64,000 nucleotides of DNA from Stutzerimonas stutzeri (GTDB lineage Bacteria; Pseudomonadota; Gammaproteobacteria; Pseudomonadales; Pseudomonadaceae). This document shows positions 1 through 6,775 of the stretch, piece by piece (the stretch's first letter is position 1; each line of letters starts with the position of its first letter). Where the stretch lies: the NCBI RefSeq assembly GCF_002890915.1, contig NZ_POUT01000006.1:186001-250000 (forward strand), written 5' to 3'. The translations under genes were made by a program, and so were the position numbers. The notes below the pieces were generated by a model, which was given only the letters and a program-made list of their open reading frames with translations, was not told the DNA's origin and did not search any database.

Positions 1-1238
1 ACGATGGCCAGTCGCTGATGGAAATCCTGGAAAGCGTCGAGATCGCTGGCGATCGCAACTTCGACGACCTGCGCTTCCCGGTGCAGTACGTCAATCGGCC
101 CAACCTCAATTTCCGTGGCTTTGCCGGCACCCTGGCCAGCGGCATCGTGCGCAAGGGTGACGAGATCGCGGTGTTGCCGTCCGGCAAGACCAGCCGGGTG
201 AAATCCATCGTCACCTTCGACGGCGAACTGGAGCAGGCCACGCCGGGCGAGGCCATCACCCTGACCCTGGAAGACGAGATCGACGTCTCCCGCGGCGACA
301 TGCTGGTGCATGCCGACAACCGCCCGCGCATCGCCGACAGCTTCGAGGCCATGCTGGTATGGATGGGTGAAGAGCCGATGCTGCCGGGCAAGAAGTACGA
401 CATCAAGCGTGCCACCAGCTACGTGCCAGGCTCGATTGCCAGCATCACTCACAAGGTGGATGTGAACACGCTGGAGCAGGGCGCGGCGAGCAGTCTGCAG
501 CTCAACGAGATCGGCAAGGTCAAGGTCAGTCTGGACGCGCCGATCGCTCTGGACGGCTACGTGCAGAACCGCACCACCGGTGCTTTCATCGTCATCGATC
601 GCCTTACCAACGGCACCGTCGGCGCCGGCATGATCATCGCCGAGCCGGTCGCCCATGGTACCGGCGGACATCACGGTGCGCTGGCGCATGTCTCCACTGA
701 AGAGCGCGCCACACGCTTCGGCCAGCAGCCGGCTACCGTGCTGTTCACCGGCCTGTCCGGTGCCGGCAAGAGCACCTTGGCCTATGCGGTGGAACGCAAG
801 CTGTTCGACATGGGGCGTGCGGTCTACGTCCTGGATGGCCAGAACCTGCGCCACGACCTGAACAAGGGCCTGCAGCAGGATCGTGCCGGTCGCACCGAGA
901 ACTGGCGCCGCGCTGCCCATGTGGCACGGCAGTTCAACGAGGCCGGCCTGATCACCCTGGCGGCTTTCGTCGCCCCGGATGCCGAAGGCCGCGAACAGGC
1001 CAGGGCGCTGATCGGCGACGATCGGCTGATCACCATCTATACCCAGGCTTCGCCGCAGGCCTGCCGCGGGCGCGATCCGCAGGGGCTGTACGCCGCAGGT
1101 GGTGACAACATTCCGGGTGAGTCCTTCCCCTACGATGTGCCGCTGAATGCGGATCTGGTGGTCGATACCGAAACGTCGACGCTGGAGGAGGGGGTAAGGC
1201 AGGTGATTCAGTTGCTGCGTGAGCGCGGGGCGATCTGA
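1..1238 (+). CDS. cysNC: Bifunctional sulfate adenylyltransferase subunit 1 / adenylylsulfate kinase, 5'-truncated by window edge
   Basis: The frame is open from base 3, so only the C-terminal 411 residues are in the window. The first part is the end of CysN, the GTPase subunit of ATP sulfurylase, including its EF-Tu-like beta-barrel domains. The last ~170 residues are an APS kinase (CysC) domain with a P-loop GLSGAGKS encoded at 749-772 and the [12 protein letters not shown] segment. Together they activate sulfate to APS and PAPS for cysteine synthesis. The N/C fusion is typical of Pseudomonas. The kinase region reads LDGQNLRH where many APS kinases have DGDN. I believe this variant is usual for the Pseudomonas fusion. 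cysD should lie upstream, outside the window. No hairpin terminator is seen; a REPIN follows the stop. Confidence 0.95.
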   Translation, partial: DGQSLMEILESVEIAGDRNFDDLRFPVQYVNRPNLNFRGFAGTLASGIVRKGDEIAVLPSGKTSRVKSIVTFDGELEQATPGEAITLTLEDEIDVSRGDMLVHADNRPRIADSFEAMLVWMGEEPMLPGKKYDIKRATSYVPGSIASITHKVDVNTLEQGAASSLQLNEIGKVKVSLDAPIALDGYVQNRTTGAFIVIDRLTNGTVGAGMIIAEPVAHGTGGHHGALAHVSTEERATRFGQQPATVLFTGLSGAGKSTLAYAVERKLFDMGRAVYVLDGQNLRHDLNKGLQQDRAGRTENWRRAAHVARQFNEAGLITLAAFVAPDAEGREQARALIGDDRLITIYTQASPQACRGRDPQGLYAAGGDNIPGESFPYDVPLNADLVVDTETSTLEEGVRQVIQLLRERGAI

Positions 1239-1273
1239 TTGCGCATTGGTTGTGTCGGCGCCATGCAAGCCGC

Positions 1274-1341
1274 GCGGGTTTCACCCGCCCTACGGCTGGT
1301 GGAATGTCTCGATCCGGCGTAGGGCGGGATTGCAACCCGTC
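1274..1341. repeat. REPIN: two inverted REP palindromes (class 1)
   Basis: A minus-oriented REP (1274-1293, GCGGGTTTCACCCGCCCTAC) faces a plus-oriented one (1319-1341, starting GTAGGGCGGGATTGC). Each has the GTAG head and a GCGGG/CCCGC stem. A further degenerate minus copy lies at 1408-1426. The same class recurs at 2483, 4220, 5999, 12631 and 12675, and a RAYT remnant lies close by. REPINs of this form are mobilised by RAYTs in Pseudomonas. Confidence 0.8.
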
Positions 1342-1430
1342 GAGCGTGCTAGGCGACGGCACCGATGCCCGGCTCATTGAAGCGGAAATCGACACCCCGC
1401 AAGCCGCGCGGGTTTCACCCGGCCACGATT

Positions 1431-1841
1431 TCAATGGCTCTTGGTCAAGGTGCCTGAGAGATGTTTTTCGATAATGCCCAAGACAATGAGATTCCAGCCG
1501 CCGAGGTGTTCAGCTAGGGGGGCGTAGTGTTGCTGCTCCAATGCCTGCAAATCATCGAGGAGAGTGTTCAGGGCGCGGATATGCTGATCGGCAATACGAG
1601 CGTCCTGTAATAGTTTGAGCTGAGCACCTTGCAGCGCGAGGGTGAGGATCACGCCGAAGAAGGTGAACAGACCAAGGATGGGGCTCGCCACACCACCGAA
1701 GAAGGTGCCGAAGCCCGTGAGTCCGTTGATATTGGCCATAGCGGGCCAAACATCCGCCAGCAGGAAATAACCGGCGGCCACCCCGCCCATGGCCAGCAAT
1801 GCCAGGGTGCCGATGCCTATGATGCCAAGCACTCCTTTCAT
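1431..1841 (-). CDS. Small hypothetical membrane protein
   Basis: A 136-residue protein of unknown function. The N-terminal half has two strongly hydrophobic stretches, around residues 5-30 and 45-70, the second being a glycine-rich GTFFGGVASPILGLFTFFG segment. The rest is a predicted helical cytosolic tail (RIADQHIRALNTLLDDLQALEQQH). The two-helix plus coiled-tail layout resembles the N-terminal part of some putative phage-abortive-infection membrane proteins, but no effector domain follows, so this could be a shortened relative. A GGAG Shine-Dalgarno sits about 7 bases before the ATG at 1841. It lies isolated between a REPIN and a RAYT, which fits accessory DNA. Function is not assigned. 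Confidence 0.65.
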   Translation of the reverse strand: MKGVLGIIGIGTLALLAMGGVAAGYFLLADVWPAMANINGLTGFGTFFGGVASPILGLFTFFGVILTLALQGAQLKLLQDARIADQHIRALNTLLDDLQALEQQHYAPLAEHLGGWNLIVLGIIEKHLSGTLTKSH

Positions 1842-1930
1842 ATCGTCTCCGTGAAAGATGCGTTAACGGGTAATGGCAGGGCGGCGGCTTCCACCTTACG
1901 CTGTGCGCCAATAAACATGGATGTTATTGA

Positions 1931-2481
1931 ATGTCTCGCTACCGCCGTGCTGCTGTGCCTGGGGCCTCTTACTTTTTCACCGTCGTGACGGAGCGGCGCC
2001 AGCCAACTTGACCGATCTTGCTGTTCAATCAGCTCTGCGCGAAGCCATCGTTTTGGTTCGTCAAACGCTGCCTTTTCGTATCGACGGCTGGGTTCTGCTT
2101 CCCGATCATCTACATGCGATATGGACCCTTCCCGAGGGTGATGCGGATTTTTCCAATCGCTGGCGTTTGATCAAGCGACACGTCACACGCGTCTGCGGTT
2201 CTGATTATCTCCGTCCCGAGCTCCTGACGCAGCGGCGCTCTGGCAAGCAATACGGAACGCTATGGCAGCACCGGTTCTGGGAGCATCTCATAAGGGATGA
2301 GCGTGACTTTCGGCAGCATATGGATTACTTGCACGCCAATCCATTGAAGCATGGGCTTGTAAGCGCCGTTGTCGATTGGCCATGGTCGTCATTTCACCGG
2401 TGGGTCAGGCGCGGGGTATATCCCGGCGATTGGGCCGGCGCCAAGGACGGGGGGAACGGCATCATCCGTGGTGTCGAGTGA
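1931..2481 (+). pseudogene. REP-associated tyrosine transposase (RAYT), frameshifted
   Basis: From ATG 1931 the frame reads MSRYRRAAVPGASYFFTVV, the classic RAYT N-terminus, but stops at TGA 2009-2011. The family sequence continues one frame over with LTDLAVQSALREAI, then the HUH motif in LPDHLHAIW, and the catalytic-tyrosine region HMDYLHANPLKHGL, to stop 2479-2481. One base is missing in the act-tga-cc context (ACTTGACC instead of ACTTTGACC); adding one T restores an intact protein of about 183 residues. RAYTs are Y1 transposases of the IS200/IS605 type that mobilise REP elements. A REP starts two bases after the stop codon and a REPIN lies upstream. It could be a pseudogene, a sequencing error or, less likely, -1 recoding; no canonical slippery heptamer is seen. 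Confidence 0.85.
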
Positions 2482-2482
2482 C

Positions 2483-2503
2483 GTAGGGCGGGTGAAACCC
2501 GCC
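2483..2503 (+). repeat. REP palindrome (class 1) directly after the RAYT stop
   Basis: Starts GTAGGGCGGGTGAAACCC: GTAG head, GCGGGT/ACCCGC stem and GAA loop. It begins two bases beyond the RAYT stop codon, the usual placement of the cognate REP beside a RAYT gene. Confidence 0.8.
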
Positions 2504-2553
2504 GAGCGCGGTGCGCATCCATTCCACGGTTGGCGTTGGGCATACCCGTAAAA

Positions 2554-2571
2554 ACAAAACCCCGCCGGTAA
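2554..2571 (+). terminator. Left half of a terminator-like hairpin split by the IS (copy A)
   Basis: ACAAAACCCCG at 2554-2564 pairs exactly with CGGGGTTTTGT at 4182-4192. With the IS and one copy of the duplicated GGTAA removed, the two arms rejoin as an 11-bp stem with a loop of about 10 bases. Two relatives with intact stems lie at 5755-5792 and 5941-5978. Confidence 0.6.
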
Positions 2572-2613
2572 CAGACTGTGTGAAAACCAGCCTGCATAGG
2601 CAGCGGTAACGAC

Positions 2614-2641
2614 AAACGCCCCAACACCTGTTGGGGCGTTT
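2614..2641 (-). terminator. Hairpin downstream of the transposase gene
   Basis: Perfect 13-bp stem AAACGCCCCAACA with a 2-base loop, ending 38 bases beyond the transposase stop. A second perfect palindrome (TGCTTTTGC and its complement, 2641-2658) adjoins it. Likely ends transposase transcription and may also block read-through into the IS. Confidence 0.55.
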
Positions 2642-2678
2642 GCTTTTGCGCAAAAGCAAAGCGGAGAAACGCCGGCTT

Positions 2679-4091
2679 TCAGACCAGCAGTTCGATCATG
2701 CGGCGAGCACCGAGCACGTTGATTGCGCGCTTGAGGTTGTAGGCCTGCACCGCCAGAGCCATTTCCGTTCGCGTCCCGCCCAACTGCCGCAATAAGAAGC
2801 GGCCGTTGCCCAACAGCCATTGCTTGAGGTTGCCGAAGGGGTGTTCGACGATCGAACGGCGCCTGTTCATCATCTCCGGGCGGGTTTCGAGTCGCTGCTC
2901 CATGCGCTCGAACGCATCCTCATGGGCATGACGCCTCAGGTAGCGCTGCCTGGCCTGGGTGCACTGTGTCTTCAGTGGACAACTCGCGCAATCATCGGCA
3001 TGAGCGGTGTAGAGTCGGTGCCCTCGATTGAGCTGCTTGAGCTTCAGTACATGCCCGGCCGGGCACAGGTAATGATCCTGCTGCGCGTCGTAAACGAACG
3101 CACTGCGATCGAAATGCTGGCCATCGCCCTGGTTGTTGATCGCGCGATTGGGCGGCACGTAGGCGGTGATTTCAGCCTCTTCGCAGGCCTGGAACTGGGC
3201 GCCGTTGGAGTAGCCAGCATCTGCGACCACATCCAGCCGGCCCTGCCGCAGCACGGTTTGGCTGGCCTTGGCCATCGGTTCCAGCTGCTGGTTATCGGTG
3301 CCGTCCTGCGTCACCTCGTGGTGCAGGATCAGGCAGTGCTCGGCATCCACCGCGCTCTGCACGTTGTAAGCCACCCGCGAGCCCAGATGGGTGCGCATCT
3401 TCCTGGCATCCGCTTCGCCGACCACGAACTGCTCCAGTCCCTGCGCCTCCAGCAAGGTCTGGTTGTCGGCATGCTTGCCCTGCAACTGCTGCAAGGCAAC
3501 CTTGACCGCCGCGCGATCGATCGACTCCCCAGCTTCGGCCTGATCGGCCGCCTCCAGTTGTGCCAGGTAATCGGCGATACGCTGTTCCAGTCGCTGCTGT
3601 TGGCGCTTGAGCTGCTTGAGACTCAGGTGCTTGCGCGCCGAGGCGACCGCCTGAAACTTGCTGCCGTCGATGGCGACCAGCTCGCCGGTTATCAGCCCGA
3701 CCCGGCGGCAGAATTGCACGAATGCCCGGCAGGTGGCACTGAAGGCCTGGCCGTTGTCCTTGCGAAAATCAGCAATGGTCTTGAAGTCCGGCGCCAAGCG
3801 GCCCAGCAGCCACATCACCTCGATGTTGCGCTGACACTCGGCTTGCAGCCGACGCGAGGAGCGGATGCGTTGAAAGTAGCCATACAGATACAGTTTGAGC
3901 AGGTCCGCCGGATCGTAGGCCGGCCGCCCCGTACGGCTCGGCTGTGCCTTGCCAAAGCCCAGCGCCTGAAGATCCAACCGAGCCACGTAAGCCTCGATCA
4001 CCCGTACCAGGTGATCTTGGAGAACCAGTTCTTCCAGCGTCGGCGGAAACAGGCTGCTCTGCTGGCGGCCTTCTCCTTGGATATAGCCCAT
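2679..4091 (-). CDS. IS1182 family DDE transposase
   Basis: About 470 residues from ATG 4091 (MGYIQGEGRQQ). An upstream TTG at 4100 is possible but would start inside a strong palindrome. The N-terminal third has the DUF772-like region typical of IS1182/IS5 relatives (RPAYDPADLLKLYLYGYF). The catalytic core follows with IDGSKFQAVAS, DAGYSNGAQFQACE and a C-terminal RRSIVEHPFGNLKQWLLG block carrying the DDE acidic residues. A Cys-rich insert (CPAGH, CASCPLKTQC) lies between. Length and motifs indicate an intact enzyme. There is no good Shine-Dalgarno before the start: the preceding bases are taken up by a 34-bp palindrome, which probably limits translation. A 452-codon frame on the other strand is a shadow. 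Confidence 0.93.
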   Translation of the reverse strand: MGYIQGEGRQQSSLFPPTLEELVLQDHLVRVIEAYVARLDLQALGFGKAQPSRTGRPAYDPADLLKLYLYGYFQRIRSSRRLQAECQRNIEVMWLLGRLAPDFKTIADFRKDNGQAFSATCRAFVQFCRRVGLITGELVAIDGSKFQAVASARKHLSLKQLKRQQQRLEQRIADYLAQLEAADQAEAGESIDRAAVKVALQQLQGKHADNQTLLEAQGLEQFVVGEADARKMRTHLGSRVAYNVQSAVDAEHCLILHHEVTQDGTDNQQLEPMAKASQTVLRQGRLDVVADAGYSNGAQFQACEEAEITAYVPPNRAINNQGDGQHFDRSAFVYDAQQDHYLCPAGHVLKLKQLNRGHRLYTAHADDCASCPLKTQCTQARQRYLRRHAHEDAFERMEQRLETRPEMMNRRRSIVEHPFGNLKQWLLGNGRFLLRQLGGTRTEMALAVQAYNLKRAINVLGARRMIELLV

Positions 4092-4095
4092 AAAC

Positions 4096-4129
4096 GACAA
4101 TGCCCGTATCGGTCGATACGGGCATTGTC
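4096..4129 (-). promoter_or_regulatory. 34-bp palindrome just upstream of the transposase start
   Basis: GACAATGCCCGTATCG at 4096-4111, GT, then the exact complement at 4114-4129: a 16-bp perfect stem with a 2-base loop, ending 4 bases before the ATG. In RNA it would cover the ribosome-binding region. Other IS use such structures to stop transposase translation from external read-through; that role here is inferred. Confidence 0.6.
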
Positions 4130-4181
4130 TTCAGCTCAGCCGCGGACTGCTAGTTGGGTTTTCACACAGTCTGGGTAAGGA

Positions 4182-4239
4182 CGGGGTTTTGTGTGGCCGA
4201 TCAGGCGATGTATAACCGCGCGGGTTTCACCCGCCCTAC
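4182..4239. repeat. Right half of the split hairpin plus class 1 REP
   Basis: CGGGGTTTTGT at 4182-4192 is the right arm of the hairpin split by the IS. It is followed by gatgtataaccgcgcgg and a minus-oriented REP at 4220-4239. The same order (hairpin, then gatg(c)gtaaccgcgc, then a REP or REP remnant) recurs at 5755-5830 and 5941-6018. Confidence 0.6.
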
Positions 4240-4275
4240 AAGGGTAGGCAGTGCGCAACCACGTGTCCACTGGGC

Positions 4276-5649
4276 TTACATGGGTATCCAGCCTTGTGAC
4301 CAAAAGCGCGGAGTCCAGCCGGTGTGATGTTCAATCATGTAGGCTTCTATGTTTTGGGGCAGAATGGAGACTTCTCTTATGAGGACGTTCCCCAGCACCA
4401 GCAGCACTGGTATTGCGATGATGGCACAGGCGAGGCGTTGGGTGCGGGAGGGTGTTGCAGTTCTGGACCAGCGAGCCAACGCTAGGCCAATCAGCAATGC
4501 CAGCCAGGTTTCCGTATAGGGCATGACGAAAACGCCATCGACCTGCGCCAGTACCAATGCGCCGACGATTGCCCCCCATAGCCCGGCGTCCAGTTCGTTG
4601 GCGGACGCTTGGCGCAGGTGGCGGGCGCCGTGCAGCAGCCCCCAGGCGCCTAGGGCGAGGGCGATAAGGGTTGCGGCAAAGCCCCACTCAGCCAGCCATT
4701 GCAGAACAACCTGATGAGGATGGGCGGCGATGGGGTTATAGGTTGCCGAGTAGTGCATGGGGCCGGCGCCTAGCCAAGGGTTGGCCAGGGCCATTTCCCA
4801 TGCCCATTGCCAGATGCGTTCACGGCCCGAAAGGCTGGTGCGCAAGTTGTCACGCAGCGCGGGATCAAGGCCCAGCCAGAGAGGGATCAGTTTGAACAGC
4901 AGCACAAATAGCAGAAAGCCGAACAATGCGGCGGCTGCCTGCAAGGCCAAAATGCGCCATAGCTTTCGGTTGATCAGCAGCAGCGCAAGATGGCTTACCA
5001 GCAGCCCCAGCCACAGGCCCCGCCCGCCAAGGGTAAAGGCGATGCACCATTGGCTCACGAGCGCCAGCGTCAGCAATGCGGCGAGTGCCCAGCGCAGCTG
5101 TTGACGGCAACGCTCCACCAACAGCGCCATCACGGGCATCAGCATGACCTGGAACTGGCCGAAAAAGCGGGGATTGGAAAAGCCGTTGAACAGAAGATCG
5201 GCATCGAGCATCCACATGCCGGAGACAAAAGCCGTCATGTAGTAAACGAGAAACTGGAACGCATGAGTAAAGCCGATAGCGGCCATTGCCCAGAGTATGG
5301 AGTTTTGCCAGGTTGGGCGTGTTTTCAAGCCGCTGATAAGCAACGCCAGCAGAAGCAGCCCGCCATAGCGACTCCATTCCTTCAGCGCCCAGTCCGGCCA
5401 GACGGCAAGCGCGGACGAGCACAGGCCCAGAAGAAGCAGGCCAGCCAAAAGCAACAGAGCAGGTCGCGGCAAGGCTGTTTGGGGTAACAACACAGCCAGC
5501 GGGGCGCCAGCGCAAAGCAGACCCAATTGGTAGATGCGTTGCTGATCATGCCAGCTATACCCAAGGTGCCAGGTCTCTGTGGCGGATAAGCAGAAGGAGG
5601 TAAAGATCAACGCAAGCAGTGTGTAGGTTATTGCAGAGAGCCTTTTCAT
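4276..5649 (-). CDS. tfpO: Pilin glycosyltransferase / O-antigen ligase-like membrane protein (TfpO/PilO type)
   Basis: A 457-residue polytopic membrane protein with about ten to twelve hydrophobic segments and a Wzy_C-type (O-antigen ligase) periplasmic core at roughly residues 270-320: SGRERIWQWAWEMALANPW, then GAGP, then AHPHQVVLQWLAEWG. In Pseudomonas strains with this arrangement, TfpO lies immediately downstream of pilA and transfers an O-antigen unit from lipid carrier to the C-terminal serine of pilin in the periplasm. Two facts here fit: the gene is next after pilA on the same strand, and the pilin ends ...KCSAS. The ATG at 5649 has no clear Shine-Dalgarno. The 384 bases between pilA and this gene hold two hairpins, so transcription may be attenuated. 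A general WaaL role is the alternative. Confidence 0.8.
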   Translation of the reverse strand: MKRLSAITYTLLALIFTSFCLSATETWHLGYSWHDQQRIYQLGLLCAGAPLAVLLPQTALPRPALLLLAGLLLLGLCSSALAVWPDWALKEWSRYGGLLLLALLISGLKTRPTWQNSILWAMAAIGFTHAFQFLVYYMTAFVSGMWMLDADLLFNGFSNPRFFGQFQVMLMPVMALLVERCRQQLRWALAALLTLALVSQWCIAFTLGGRGLWLGLLVSHLALLLINRKLWRILALQAAAALFGFLLFVLLFKLIPLWLGLDPALRDNLRTSLSGRERIWQWAWEMALANPWLGAGPMHYSATYNPIAAHPHQVVLQWLAEWGFAATLIALALGAWGLLHGARHLRQASANELDAGLWGAIVGALVLAQVDGVFVMPYTETWLALLIGLALARWSRTATPSRTQRLACAIIAIPVLLVLGNVLIREVSILPQNIEAYMIEHHTGWTPRFWSQGWIPM

Positions 5650-5754
5650 TTTTGGTAAAGCTTTTTCAAAAAGTTAACGCACATTAGGCAATAAGTGAGC
5701 CACGCAAACAGGCTTAGGGTCGGTGGTGGTGACGCCATGCGGCAAGCCATACAA

Positions 5755-5792
5755 AAAATGAAACCCCGCCGGAGAGGGCATGGTTTCATTTT
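5755..5792. terminator. Terminator-like hairpin (copy B) between pilA and tfpO
   Basis: AAAATGAAACC pairs exactly with GGTTTCATTTT around a CCGCCGGAGAGGGCAT loop. Same family as the split hairpin at 2554/4182 and the one at 5941. The stretch 5650-6033 contains no gene: only this hairpin, copy C and degenerate REP sequence. Confidence 0.6.
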
Positions 5793-5940
5793 GGTTAGGT
5801 GATGCGTATAACCGCGCAGTTATACGGCGCAGAACAGTAGGGCTGGTGAAATTCACCGATAATCGTTTGGCGCTACGTGGAACGATTGCCGAACGCAGCA
5901 GCAATTCGCCGAACAGCGCCATCGTCCGGGGCACTCATAA

Positions 5941-5978
5941 AACACGAAACCCCGCCGGAGATGGCAGGGTTTCGTGTT
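5941..5978 (-). terminator. Terminator-like hairpin (copy C) downstream of pilA
   Basis: Perfect 12-bp stem AACACGAAACCC / GGGTTTCGTGTT with a CGCCGGAGATGGCA loop, 55 bases past the pilA stop. On the minus strand the stem is followed by TTATGAGTG, a weak T tract. It could end or attenuate pilA mRNA before tfpO. A degenerate REP follows at 5999-6018. Confidence 0.6.
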
Positions 5979-6033
5979 GTCAGATGGTGCGTAACCGCGC
6001 GGTTTTCACCCGCTCTATAGGATTAACCTATGT

Positions 6034-6456
6034 TTAGGAGGCACTGCACTTGGTTACGAACTTTGCATCAGCATCTGTAGTGCAAGTCCACTTACCGGTA
6101 GCCTGATCGTAAGCGTAAGTTACTCTGCTGCCATTCAGGCTCGGATTTGCATTGTCAAAGATATAAACGAGGGAGTAAGTAGTTGCACCGGCGGCGGCAT
6201 CTGCAGGATCTGTGATATCCCCATAAGTCCCTGCTAATTGCAACTCCAAATCCGTGCCGATAATGGCTTCACCTTGATCAATTTTTTCCTGAACAGCAAC
6301 TTTTGCACCGGACAAAAGTGCGTGCGCTTCAGAAAACTGGGAACGACCGATGTAGTTTTGGTATTGCGGAATGGCGATGGCCGCCAAAATCCCGATGATC
6401 GCCACAACAATCATCAATTCAATAAGGGTAAAACCCTTCTGCATCTGAGCTTTCAT
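6034..6456 (-). CDS. pilA: Type IV major pilin PilA
   Basis: A 140-residue type IVa pilin. The start is ATG 6456, with AAGGAGA 6 bases upstream; the longer open frame to 6711 is rejected because it would bury the prepilin leader. The leader MKAQMQKG is cut by PilD before [20 protein letters not shown] (mature Phe1, Glu5), the helix that packs pili. The C-terminal disulfide loop runs from Cys in KWTC to Cys in VTKCSAS, and the chain ends in serine, the acceptor type used by TfpO. Divergent pilBCD and downstream tfpO complete the locus. A sigma-54 promoter lies at 6501-6516. Pilin is assembled into retractile pili for twitching, adhesion and DNA uptake. Confidence 0.97.
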   Translation of the reverse strand: MKAQMQKGFTLIELMIVVAIIGILAAIAIPQYQNYIGRSQFSEAHALLSGAKVAVQEKIDQGEAIIGTDLELQLAGTYGDITDPADAAAGATTYSLVYIFDNANPSLNGSRVTYAYDQATGKWTCTTDADAKFVTKCSAS

Positions 6457-6500
6457 TTGAGTCTCCTTGAGTGTTAAGGCATTGAGCCTGCCGCAGATAA

Positions 6501-6516
6501 AGCAGTTTGCATGCCA
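6501..6516 (-). promoter_or_regulatory. Sigma-54 (RpoN) promoter of pilA
   Basis: On the minus strand TGGCATGCAAACTGCT matches the -24/-12 consensus TGGCAYG-N4-TTGCW at all but one of the defined positions, with GG and GC correctly 10 bp apart. It lies 45 bases before the pilA ATG. Known Pseudomonas pilA genes use RpoN with PilSR, so PilR sites are expected further upstream, toward 6600. The rest of 6457-6775 shows no gene. Confidence 0.85.
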
Positions 6517-6775
6517 GCTTATGTTCAGGTTTCGCTCCTTGCTCAATATTGTGATGTGCGTCCTGTTTGGGGTCGTGGAGGGAGTGAGGTAATCATTCTG
6601 GATGATGGCACTTTGTGTGTATAAACCAGCTTGGCAGGTCCGGCTGCTTTTATGTTTTTCGTGCAAACAGGCTCTGGGCGGCGATATGTGACCTAGAACG
6701 TCACTTGGCACCGCTCTTGTTTGCAGCTCCCAACAACTGCGCTATAAGGCTGGCACTGACCAAAGCGAGACCGCC

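Larger units (their letters stand above)
2572..4173 (-). mobile_element. Complete IS1182-type insertion sequence (~1.6 kb)
   Basis: Perfect 17-bp terminal inverted repeats: CAGACTGTGTGAAAACC at 2572-2588 and its complement at 4157-4173. The element is flanked by a 5-bp direct repeat, GGTAA, at 2567-2571 and 4174-4178, read as the target duplication. It carries one transposase on the minus strand. Perfect ends, intact transposase and perfect flanking repeat suggest recent insertion. Its target was the loop of a terminator-like hairpin. Confidence 0.85.

Noticed and set aside
2820..4178. 452-codon frame antisense to the IS transposase
   Set aside because: Shadow of a high-GC gene; no ribosome site, and the minus-strand frame has DDE motifs and fits the IS ends.
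5650..6033. tRNA gene downstream of pilA, as known near pilA in some P. aeruginosa strains
   Set aside because: No cloverleaf or T-loop sequence found; only hairpins and REP remnants.
6457..6711. N-terminal extension of the pilA frame to 6711
   Set aside because: Would place 85 residues before the prepilin leader; ATG 6456 has a good ribosome site and the sigma-54 promoter lies inside the extension.
6706..6756. TGGCAC at 6706 and 6751 as sigma-54 promoters for pilB
   Set aside because: No GC at the required 10-bp distance from GG in either case.
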